NCBI GenBank assembly: GCA_002344975.1
Contig: DDUV01000005.1
Location: 9,993 to 73,992, forward strand
DNA length: 64,000 bases
Source of the DNA: Saprospiraceae bacterium UBA2329
GTDB lineage: Bacteria > Bacteroidota > Bacteroidia > Chitinophagales > Saprospiraceae
Reading direction: 5' to 3'
Position 1 is the first letter of the stretch; each line of letters starts with the position of its first letter. The notes beneath the pieces were generated by a model, which searched no databases, had not been told where the DNA came from, and was given only the letters and a program-made list of their open reading frames with translations. Both the position numbers and the translations under genes were made by a program. Below, piece by piece: positions 42,315-50,911 of the stretch.

Positions 42315-42337
42315 TGGATTGATTTTAAAAATTGCTG

Positions 42338-42345
42338 CAAAGATA
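42338..42345 (-). promoter_or_regulatory. -7 box TATCTTTG of the DUF4271-hemD-accA operon
   Basis: Exact TAnnTTTG on the minus strand, 24 bases before the ATG at 42314. A near-match for the divergent kinase gene (TTAATTTG) lies at about 42354-42361. Confidence 0.55.
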
Positions 42346-42382
42346 CAATTTCCGTTAATTTGCCGTCTATGTTGCCTCTGCT

Positions 42383-43650
42383 ATGAAAAACAGTACCATT
42401 TTTCGAGTCATCCTGTTGGGCGTTGTGGCCATTGCCGGCATCATCGCCATACAATCCTATTGGGTAATGAGTTCCTGGAATCTCAATGAAGATGAGTTTC
42501 AGAAAAAAGTAAATCTGGCCCTGTACAACACGGCCCGCAGCTTGGCCGACCTCAACGGGCATACCTTGCCGGCCCGGAACGTGGTGCGGCAGCGCAGCGG
42601 CAATTATTTTGTTGTGAATATTGCCTACGAGATCAACACAGAAGACCTGGAGTTTTTTTTACAGCGGGAACTGGAGGAACTGGCGCTGAACATTGACTTC
42701 GAGTATGCCGTGTTCGATTGTGAAACCGATGAGATGATGTACGGAGACTACGTCAGCTACTCGCCCAACCAAAATTCACAAGCCAAAACCGGTGAACTGC
42801 CCAAGCACAGCGAGTTTACCTATTACTTCGGTGTTCGCTTCCCTACGCGAACGGATTATTTGCTGAACCGCATTCAGTTGTCCATCTTATTTTCGGTGAT
42901 TCTGTTCGTGGCGGTGATCTTTTTTGCCTATTCCATGGCGGTCATTCTGAAGCAAAAACAACTTTCGGAAACCCAGAAAGACTTTATCAACAACATGACG
43001 CACGAGTTCAAAACCCCCATTTCTACCATGGGCATCTCTGCGGATGTGCTGCTCAATTCGCCTGCTGTACAGGCCGAACCCCGCCTTTTGCAATACGCCA
43101 AAATCATCAAGGAACAAAATCAGCGGCTCAACCATCAGGTGGAAAAAGTGCTGCAATTGGCCCGCATCGAAAAAGGCAATTTTCAGATCAAACCCGAAAA
43201 AATGGAGTTGGATGCTTTTCTGGAACAGGCCATTCAGGGCATGCAAATACAGGCCGAGCAAAAAGGCGGCGCCATCTCCGGCCTCTTCCACGCATCCGGC
43301 TGCATCATTCAGGCCGACCGTCTGCACCTGACCAATGTCGTCAACAACCTTCTGGACAATGCGCTTAAATACTGTGCCGATAAGCCGCAGGTCATCGTTA
43401 CCACAATCTGCAACAAGGGCCGCGTAACGCTTTCCATCAAAGACAACGGCATCGGCATCGCCAAAGAGAACACCAAAAAAATCTTTCACAAGTTTTATCG
43501 GGTACCCACCGGCAACGTCCACGACGTCAAAGGGTTTGGCCTGGGCTTGTACTATGTGCGCAACATCTGCCAGGCCCATCGCTGGCAACTGCGCGTAGAA
43601 AGCACTCCGGGCGCCGGCACCGATTTTCAAATTTCCATACCTTTAGCGCC

Positions 43651-43654
<4 letters not shown>
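42383..43654 (+). CDS. Sensor histidine kinase (RprX-like)
   Basis: 423 residues. Two membrane helices (about 8-28 and 164-186) flank a 135-residue periplasmic sensing region. There is no HAMP domain. The dimerisation/phosphoacceptor motif is MTHEFKTP with His207. The N box is NNLLDNALKYC, G1 is DNGIGIA and G2 is GFGLGLYYV. The architecture and partner match the RprX/RprY system of Bacteroides. The signal is unknown. The stop overlaps the next start by four bases. Confidence 0.92.
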
Positions 43655-44337
<683 letters not shown>

Positions 44338-44398
44338 ATGCCCTCCGAACGCGGCGCCCGAAAACGATGTGCCGCGCCCGAGTCTGGTTGTTGTTGAC

Positions 44399-45736
44399 AT
44401 GAAAAAAACAAAAGGCGCATACCGTATTTACCTTTTGACGGCTCTTTCGGCGGCGGGCTATTTTGCGTTGGGCCAAACGGGGCGCACACATTTTTCTACG
44501 CTGCTGGCCCTATACATCGTCCTGTTTGTCTTGTTCCTTTTGCTGGTAAGGCAAATCAAGATGGCAGATGCTGTACGGTTCGGCATCGGTTGCTCGCTTG
44601 TACTTCAATTAGTTTTGCTGTTTCATCTGCCCAATCTCTCTGACGATTATTTCCGTTTCATCTGGGATGGCCAACTCATTACTCATGGTATAAACCCCTA
44701 CTCAGCCCTGCCGCCGGAGGTGCTGGATGTCATTGCGCCCACAGCGCCCATGTCGGAGGAGCTTTTTGCCCGGCTGAACGAACTGCAAAGAAGCAATTAC
44801 ACCTGCTACCCGCCCTTCAATGAGTTGTTTTTTGTGTTGCCGGCCTGGATATTCCCGCAAAGCATTTTGGCCAATGTAGTGCTGATGCGGCTCTTCATCA
44901 TAGCGGCCAATCTGGGTACGGCGCTGCTGGGCCTGCGGGTGCTGCGAGCGCTGGGTCGGCCCGAAAGCGATGTTTTGTACTTCGCGCTCAATCCGCTCGT
45001 GGTGGTCGAGTTGGCCGGCAATTTGCATTTCGAGGCGCTGATGGTCTTTTTTCTCGTGGCGGCGCTCCATTTTGCCGTCAGGAAACGGCACTTGTCTGCC
45101 GGCGCGGCGCTTGCCCTTTCGGCCTCTGTCAAACTGGCGCCTTTGATGTTAATCCCCCTTTTTTTTCGTTTTTTCGGCTTCCGCAAATGGACGGCATTTG
45201 CTGCTGTTACAGTCGGACTCACGCTGCTGTTGTTCCTGCCGGTGCCGGTGTTGGGCGGCGTGGAGGGGTTTTTTAAAAGCATTGGACTGTATTTCAATAA
45301 CTTTGAGTTCAATGCCGGTATCTTTTATGGACTGAAACAATTGGGCTACTGGTTCAGCGGTCGCAATATGATCGCCGTCATTGGTCCGGCTTTGTCGGTA
45401 GTGACTTTGGGTATTATCTTTTATCTCACTTTTTTTCGCAAAAACGAAGCTCCCGGCACACTGATCTCCTCCCTGCTTTTAGCCATGACGGCGTATTATC
45501 TATTGGGAACTACCGTACATCCCTGGTACATCGCTACGCCTTTGGCACTGTCGGTTTTTACGTCCTTTCGCTATCCGATGGTATGGTCTTTTGCAGTGTT
45601 CTTTAGCTATTCGGCCTACGCCGCAACGCCCTTTTCCGAAAACCGTTGGCTGGTCGGCTTAGAGTACCTGTTCGTTTTGGCCGTGCTGCTGTGGGAATGG
45701 CGGAAGCGAGAGGAGCCTGTTCCTGAACGCAGATGA
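44399..45736 (+). CDS. Multi-membrane glycosyltransferase (GT87/mannosyltransferase-like)
   Basis: About 445 residues with ten or more hydrophobic helices. The first periplasmic loop motif SDDYFRFIWDGQLITHGINP matches polyprenyl-phosphate-dependent GT-C mannosyltransferases of the DUF2029/GT87 group. The central NPLVVVELAGNLHFEAL is also conserved. Such enzymes add sugars to lipids or glycans on the outer face of the inner membrane. The ATG at 44399 is preferred over 44369. The acceptor is unknown. Confidence 0.8.
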   Translation: MKKTKGAYRIYLLTALSAAGYFALGQTGRTHFSTLLALYIVLFVLFLLLVRQIKMADAVRFGIGCSLVLQLVLLFHLPNLSDDYFRFIWDGQLITHGINPYSALPPEVLDVIAPTAPMSEELFARLNELQRSNYTCYPPFNELFFVLPAWIFPQSILANVVLMRLFIIAANLGTALLGLRVLRALGRPESDVLYFALNPLVVVELAGNLHFEALMVFFLVAALHFAVRKRHLSAGAALALSASVKLAPLMLIPLFFRFFGFRKWTAFAAVTVGLTLLLFLPVPVLGGVEGFFKSIGLYFNNFEFNAGIFYGLKQLGYWFSGRNMIAVIGPALSVVTLGIIFYLTFFRKNEAPGTLISSLLLAMTAYYLLGTTVHPWYIATPLALSVFTSFRYPMVWSFAVFFSYSAYAATPFSENRWLVGLEYLFVLAVLLWEWRKREEPVPERR

Positions 45737-45747
45737 ACTTCCATTTT

Positions 45748-46695
45748 TCATTGCAAAACAGGTAGTTCTATAAAGCGCTCGCGGTTCAAGGCCTGCATGT
45801 TTTCCTCAAAAAACGCATCACAATACAGGCAAACGTTTTGCAGAACCTCCGTTCGTTTGCGCGCTTCTGCCTCGCTGATGCCGAGGTGTTCGCCCATGCG
45901 CCAGGGATCGCCCTCGTTGAGTTTTTTAAAAACAGGATGCTGCGATACGCGCTCCAATACATCGGCTACGCGTTCGGTGCGGGCGTCGCCGATAGGGAAT
46001 TTCGTGCCGGGGCAGCAGGGATTGATGCGCCAGAGTTGAATGCTGATTTCCTGCGGGATATCGTCGTAGCCGCCCAGAAAGTTGCGGGCGCCGGAAAGGA
46101 TGGTACAGAAATTGTGCTGCGGGTCGCGTTTCCAGATGCCTTTTTCGAGCGCCATACCCCTGGCCCAGTTGCCGCCCAGCCACATGTCTTCCGTAGCGCC
46201 CCAATAACCCCAACTCAACTCATTTTCAATGAGATAGCTATCCTTGTCTATGAGGGGGTCTTTGTGATCGCCGCGCACGCCGTGGGCTTCAAAAAGCTCG
46301 GCTAATACTTCCAGTCTTGCCCCGGCATGTTTATGGTAGCGGTCAATGCTGGCGATGTCGAAGCGGGAGACTCCTTTTTCGATGAGCGTGGCGAGGATGG
46401 GTTCTGTGAGCAGGTCGCCGTTGGTTTGCAACATGATCTGTGTGCGTTCGGCGTAGCGGTCCCGCAGGCGGTCGAGGATGGCGTAGAGCAGTTTGCGATC
46501 TGCCAAAGGTTCGCCTCCGGAGAGGATGAGGCGGTCCACCCGGTCGGGCATATTTTCTATGATGGTCATGCACTCCTCCTCGCTGATGCGGGCGCCTTTG
46601 GGGCTGCTCCGGTTGTAGCAGTGGTCGCATTGATCGTTGCAAAGCTGCGTGAACACCCAGTAGAGGCTTTCGCAATGATTGAAATCCGTTTTCAT
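45748..46695 (-). CDS. Radical SAM enzyme of unknown specificity
   Basis: 315 residues. The [4Fe-4S] motif CNDQCDHC (Cys19, Cys23, Cys26) and the SAM-binding GGEPL motif (LILSGGEPLADRKLL) are clear. Additional cysteines in CCPGTKFP (about 227-228) and CLYCDAF (about 289, 292) suggest a second cluster, as in SPASM/twitch proteins. The ATG at 46695 overlaps the ATPase stop by four bases (ATGA). The reaction is unknown. Its position at the end of an importer gene set suggests it acts on the imported compound or its product. Confidence 0.85.
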   Translation of the reverse strand: MKTDFNHCESLYWVFTQLCNDQCDHCYNRSSPKGARISEEECMTIIENMPDRVDRLILSGGEPLADRKLLYAILDRLRDRYAERTQIMLQTNGDLLTEPILATLIEKGVSRFDIASIDRYHKHAGARLEVLAELFEAHGVRGDHKDPLIDKDSYLIENELSWGYWGATEDMWLGGNWARGMALEKGIWKRDPQHNFCTILSGARNFLGGYDDIPQEISIQLWRINPCCPGTKFPIGDARTERVADVLERVSQHPVFKKLNEGDPWRMGEHLGISEAEARKRTEVLQNVCLYCDAFFEENMQALNRERFIELPVLQ

Positions 46696-47417
46696 CTTGA
46701 TTGGATATTTGTCCAAAAACCTATTTCCTCCTGAACGCCGGTGCGGGCATCCTGCACGAAATCGGCTTTGGTTTCATATTTTTTTAAAAGGCCGTCCTGC
46801 ATCAGGGCTATTTCGTCCCCCATGAGCAGGGCCTCCTTCAGGTCGTGCGTGACGAAGATGGTCGTGATCTGACTGCCGGCCACCATGCGTTTCAGCAGTT
46901 GTTGCATGGCAGTGCGGGTTTCGGTGTCGAGCGCTCCGAACGGCTCGTCGAGCAGCAGCACTTTCGGCTCCACAATGAGCGCCCTGCCGAAGGCGACCCG
47001 CTGCCTTTGCCCGCCGGAAAGTTGTGCGGGCATTTTTTTAGCCTGTCCATTGAGTTCGAGATGGTCGAGCATGGTCTCCGTTTTTTGGCGAATGTCGGCC
47101 TCAGTCCATTTGCGCAGCCGCAGCCCGAAGGCGATGTTTTCAAAGGCATTCAGGTGCGGAAACAACAGCGGCTCCTGATACAGATAAACGATGTTGCGCA
47201 GGTGGGCGGGCGTTTCGTTCATCGCCTTGCCCTCGAGTTCTACCCGGCCGTTGTCGGGCGATTCCAGTCCGGCGATGATTTTCAGCAGGGTTGTCTTGCC
47301 GCTGCCGGAACGACCGAGAACGCTCATCATGCGGTGGGCGTCGAGCGCGAAACTCAGGTTTCGGAGTACTTGCTCCTTGCCGAAGGTTTTGGATAGATTG
47401 CTTACCTGAAGAAACAT
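46692..47417 (-). CDS. ABC transporter ATP-binding protein (YnjD-like)
   Basis: About 241 residues. Walker A is GRSGSGKTTLL, the signature LSGGQRQRVAFGRAL, and Walker B VLLLDEPFGALD, with the H-loop in FVTHDLKEALL. The type is that of importers for sulfate, iron, thiamine or polyamines. A GTG at 47423 overlaps the permease stop (GTGA) and may be the real start; the ATG at 47417 is chosen here. It powers the two permeases upstream. Confidence 0.93.
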   Translation of the reverse strand: MFLQVSNLSKTFGKEQVLRNLSFALDAHRMMSVLGRSGSGKTTLLKIIAGLESPDNGRVELEGKAMNETPAHLRNIVYLYQEPLLFPHLNAFENIAFGLRLRKWTEADIRQKTETMLDHLELNGQAKKMPAQLSGGQRQRVAFGRALIVEPKVLLLDEPFGALDTETRTAMQQLLKRMVAGSQITTIFVTHDLKEALLMGDEIALMQDGLLKKYETKADFVQDARTGVQEEIGFWTNIQSR

Positions 47418-47419
47418 AC

Positions 47420-48181
47420 TCACGAAGTTTTGAACAACACCTGTTTATTCACCCACAACAAGCCCGCCGGGGGCAGTGCCAGCAACAAACTCGCCAGCGC
47501 CGCATGGAAAATATTCGCCTCGCCGATGTATTGAAACACCTTCACCGTCAGTGTTTGCACCTTGCCGATGCCGATGAGCGTCGTCAGCCCGTATTCAAAC
47601 CAAGAGATGAGGAAGGCCTGGAAAAAGCACACCAACAGCGCCCCCTGGGCTGCCGGTAACAACACCCGAAGGAAGGTCTGCCGCTTGTTTCCGCCCAGCG
47701 TGGCCGATAGCTGCTCCATGGCCCGCATCCGGTCGTTCCAGAAACCCGTAAAAAAAATGACCCCGAACGGATAGGCAATCAACAACTGCGCGAACAGCAC
47801 GCCGGGGACATTGCCCGCCAGGCCCAGCCGGAGGAAGAAGAATTGCAGGGTAGCGGCCAGAATGACGGGGGCAAAAATATAGGGCAAATAAGCCAGCGTC
47901 AGCCATTGCTGCCGCCAGGGATGGTACGCAATATGCTTTGCCGTGATAAATCCCAGCCCGGTAGCGGCTGTGGCAATGCCCGCCGAAATGCTCAGGGAAC
48001 GCAGCAGACTTTGCGCCAGATCGGATTGCGAAGTCAGCAGCAGTTGCCAGTTGTCCATCGTCCACAGGGCAGGAAACAGCGCCGGGAAGCGCCAGTTTTG
48101 CCCAAAAGAAAACACCAGCAGCAGGGCGAAGGGAAACAGCACCGCGCCGGCGAAGGTGTATTTGAGCATCGTTTTCAGCAT
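47420..48181 (-). CDS. ABC transporter permease (YnjC-like, second half)
   Basis: 253 residues with about six membrane helices. The cytoplasmic EAA-like loop is EQLSATLGGNKRQTFLRVLLP, which docks on the ATPase. It overlaps the preceding permease by 7 bases. E. coli YnjC is one fused double-length permease; here the two halves are separate genes. Confidence 0.88.
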   Translation of the reverse strand: MLKTMLKYTFAGAVLFPFALLLVFSFGQNWRFPALFPALWTMDNWQLLLTSQSDLAQSLLRSLSISAGIATAATGLGFITAKHIAYHPWRQQWLTLAYLPYIFAPVILAATLQFFFLRLGLAGNVPGVLFAQLLIAYPFGVIFFTGFWNDRMRAMEQLSATLGGNKRQTFLRVLLPAAQGALLVCFFQAFLISWFEYGLTTLIGIGKVQTLTVKVFQYIGEANIFHAALASLLLALPPAGLLWVNKQVLFKTS

Positions 48182-49038
48182 GTTGATGACGTTTTTTCGG
48201 CATTGTTGCGCAGCAAAAATACCGCCGCTGCCGCTACGAACACCATGTACAACACTCCGATGGCATACGCCTGCGGGATGTCTGCCAGATCGAAACGCTG
48301 GAGCTTTCGGATGGTAAGCACGGATACCATCTGCGGCGACTGACTGCCCAAAAGCAGGGGAATCTCGTAGCTGCCCATTACGAAAATGAAGTACAGCACC
48401 AGCGTGGGGAACGACTGCCGGAGCAACACCGGCACGATGACCCGCCTTGCCGATTGCCGCGCCGTTGCGCCCAGCGTAGCCGCCAATTGGGCATATTCGC
48501 CGAGGCGTTCGCTTTGGTAAAGCTGGGCAAAAAGAATGATGAAAAACGGCGTGGCCATGAATACATGCGCGGCGATGATGCCTATGCCCCAGGAATCATT
48601 CACCCAGTTGGGAAAGTCCTGAATGCCGCTCGTCAGTCCCAGCTTATACGCCAGCCTGGAAACAAGACCTGCTCCCGACAGCATCTGAAACACCACAAAG
48701 GCCACCACCATGGCGGGCAGCGTCAGCGGCAGGTACATCAGCCAAGACAGGCCGCCGCGTTGCCATCGCTCCGGTGCCTTCAGTACGGCTGCTAGCGCCA
48801 ATACCCCCGCCAGGCCGATGCTGCACCCCGCCACCCGGAAACTGAGGCCCAGCGAACGCCAAAACTCGCCGCCGCTGAGCACCGCCTCCCAATGGCGCAG
48901 CGTGAAGCCCTCTGCTCCCAAGCCGGCCAGCCCCATGCTGCGCAGCAATGCGTAGCCGATGCCCAAAGCAATGGGCAGCGCCGTGAGCGCAAGGAACAGC
49001 CCCAGACTTGCGTATTTGCCTTTATATATCCCAGCCAT
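48175..49038 (-). CDS. ABC transporter permease (YnjC-like, first half)
   Basis: 287 residues with about six membrane helices and the EAA-like loop EYAQLAATLGATARQSARRV. The ATG at 49038 gives MAGIYKGKYASLGLF, a clean N-terminus; it lies 17 bases inside the preceding gene. The LPLTLPAMVVAFVVFQML and HVFMATPFFIILF helices resemble the CysT/YnjC branch of permeases. Confidence 0.88.
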   Translation of the reverse strand: MAGIYKGKYASLGLFLALTALPIALGIGYALLRSMGLAGLGAEGFTLRHWEAVLSGGEFWRSLGLSFRVAGCSIGLAGVLALAAVLKAPERWQRGGLSWLMYLPLTLPAMVVAFVVFQMLSGAGLVSRLAYKLGLTSGIQDFPNWVNDSWGIGIIAAHVFMATPFFIILFAQLYQSERLGEYAQLAATLGATARQSARRVIVPVLLRQSFPTLVLYFIFVMGSYEIPLLLGSQSPQMVSVLTIRKLQRFDLADIPQAYAIGVLYMVFVAAAAVFLLRNNAEKTSSTC

Positions 49039-49612
49039 GTTTTGTCCAATCCTCTTCGTAATCAATATCGGGCAGTACGGGCAACAGGGCGCAGGACTTA
49101 CCCAGCCGGCCCATTGCCTCCATTGTTTGTGAAAAAACAAGCGGCGTGCTCCATTCTATGCCGGTGAAAAGGCTCGGCTCGTACTCGCTCATTCCCAGCA
49201 GGTAGTAGCCGCCGTCGTCTGTGCCGCCGATGGCGAAATCGTGGCCGGCCAATTGTTCAAACGCCTCCTGAACGATACCGGAAGTGATGCCCGGCACGTC
49301 GCTGCCCACAATGACTGCCCGTGGGTGCAGCCGCAAAACCTCCTCAAAAGCATTGCCCATGCGCTCGCCGAGGTCGCCGTTGCATTGTGTTTTTTTGATA
49401 AAAAGGTCATTCGGCCACTCGTCGTTTTTTTCAATAAAGTCACTGTAAAACAGGTACTTGGCTACGGGCATCGGCTCCGTCGTCTGCCGGATGCGGTGGA
49501 GCAGGGCACGGTAAATCTGCAAAGCCGTTTCATGGCCCATCGTGGCAGCGAGGCGGGTTTTTACCTGGCCGGGAACGGGATTTTTAACGAAAATAATGAG
49601 GGCGTCCCGCAT
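49022..49612 (-). CDS. TIGR04282/DUF2064-like nucleotidyl- or glycosyltransferase
   Basis: 196 residues with a GT-A/nucleotidyltransferase fold. The opening LIIFVKNPVPGQVKTRLA, then GDLGERMGNAFEEVL, VIVGSDVPGITSG and GGTDDGGYYLLG match the TIGR04282/DUF2064 family. That family was named from arsenosugar clusters, but its substrates are mostly unknown. Here it lies between a binding protein gene (3-base gap) and an overlapping permease gene, an odd place for an enzyme unless it acts on the imported compound. No arsenic methyltransferase gene is visible. Confidence 0.88.
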   Translation of the reverse strand: MRDALIIFVKNPVPGQVKTRLAATMGHETALQIYRALLHRIRQTTEPMPVAKYLFYSDFIEKNDEWPNDLFIKKTQCNGDLGERMGNAFEEVLRLHPRAVIVGSDVPGITSGIVQEAFEQLAGHDFAIGGTDDGGYYLLGMSEYEPSLFTGIEWSTPLVFSQTMEAMGRLGKSCALLPVLPDIDYEEDWTKHGWDI

Positions 49613-49615
49613 GGC

Positions 49616-50824
49616 TTACCGTTCGATGATTTGCTCGCGGAAGTCCTTGGCCAGCCGAATCATGTACTCCGGAGCGGGTTCCTTGAGTGCGCGGGATTGC
49701 ATTTCGGCACGGGATGGAGCGTATTTTCTGGCGGCGAGATTTTCAAAGCGCTGCTTCCAGTCGCCGGGCAGCTTGCTTGGGTCGAGCACGGTGCCGTCGC
49801 CCCATGCCTCCTGTTTTTGTTTTTCCCATTGGGCCTCCGGTGAAAGGAGGAAATTGGCCACTATCATGGCGCCCGCTTTGTTGCCCGATAGTTTGGGAAT
49901 GCCCATGTAGTGCGAGTTCTGGATGCTGCCGAAATCGGGCACATAAGCCCTTGCTGTGGGCGGAAACAAACCCTGCCCCACCTTGCTGTCCACCTCGTTG
50001 TCGTTGTTGGTGAGGGTGAACCAGAGTTCGCCGTTGGAAAAAAGCTGGTGCATGGGGGAGCGGGAATCCGGGAAGGTCTTGCCCTGTTTCCAGAGATAAG
50101 GTTGTATGTCCCGGAGGTAGTCCCAGAGTTGAGCGCTGTATTGCCCGTATTTCGCCTCGTCGAATGGGCCGTCGAGGGCATTGCCGCCGCCGGCAATGTC
50201 AATGAGCAGCGACTTGAGGAAGGTCAGTCCGGTGAACTGCGTATCGAAGGTGAACTTTCCGGGGTGTGCTTTCACAAAGTCTGCCAGTTGCGCCCGGGTG
50301 CGGGGCGGGTCTTTCACGAACTCGCTGTTGTAAATCAGCGTCATCTGCACGTTGCCCCAGGGACATTCGTAGCCGTTCACGGGCTGCTGGAAATCGGTAT
50401 TGATAAAAGGATTTTGAAAATCAATGAATTGAGCATTGGGCAGCCGCTCGGTCCAGGGGCCGAACAGGGCGTCAATCTGGCGAAGCTGATAAAAGGTCTC
50501 GCCGTTGATCCACATCAGGTCGAGTTCACCGACAGATTTCCCGGCTTCCATTTCGGTCATCAGCGTTTGCACGATGGTGTTGCCCTGTCCGGAGGCGATT
50601 TCGAGCGTGATGCTGAACTGCTGCTTCACTGCCGGGGCCACATACTGCTGCATGTAGGCGTTGATGAGCGGGTCGCCCTGCCACATCATCAGTTGGACGG
50701 TGCTGCCTTTGGCTTGTTCGATCACTTGCTCCCAGGGGAGGCGGGTAGGATCGGCTTCGTGGCTTGGCTGCGGATTGTTGCAGGCTGTCAGAAAGAGGTG
50801 CGCAAGAAGGAGGAATCGCTGCAT
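49616..50824 (-). CDS. ABC transporter substrate-binding lipoprotein (YnjB-like)
   Basis: 402 residues. The lipobox is HLFLTACNN (Cys15). The fold is a class of periplasmic binding protein similar to E. coli YnjB, with LPWEQVIEQAKGSTVQLMMW, GDPLINAYMQQYVAP, LMWINGETFYQLRQ and ANFLLSPEAQWEKQKQEAWG. YnjB's ligand is unknown. The protein should catch the compound admitted by the TonB receptor encoded just upstream. Confidence 0.88.
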   Translation of the reverse strand: MQRFLLLAHLFLTACNNPQPSHEADPTRLPWEQVIEQAKGSTVQLMMWQGDPLINAYMQQYVAPAVKQQFSITLEIASGQGNTIVQTLMTEMEAGKSVGELDLMWINGETFYQLRQIDALFGPWTERLPNAQFIDFQNPFINTDFQQPVNGYECPWGNVQMTLIYNSEFVKDPPRTRAQLADFVKAHPGKFTFDTQFTGLTFLKSLLIDIAGGGNALDGPFDEAKYGQYSAQLWDYLRDIQPYLWKQGKTFPDSRSPMHQLFSNGELWFTLTNNDNEVDSKVGQGLFPPTARAYVPDFGSIQNSHYMGIPKLSGNKAGAMIVANFLLSPEAQWEKQKQEAWGDGTVLDPSKLPGDWKQRFENLAARKYAPSRAEMQSRALKEPAPEYMIRLAKDFREQIIER

Positions 50825-50911
50825 GATGAGTAAAAAATTAAACCCAGAAATCGAGCTTGGCAGGTAGCTGCACCGCAGGCTGCAAGCATCATCGGCCCCA
50901 AATATCGCATT

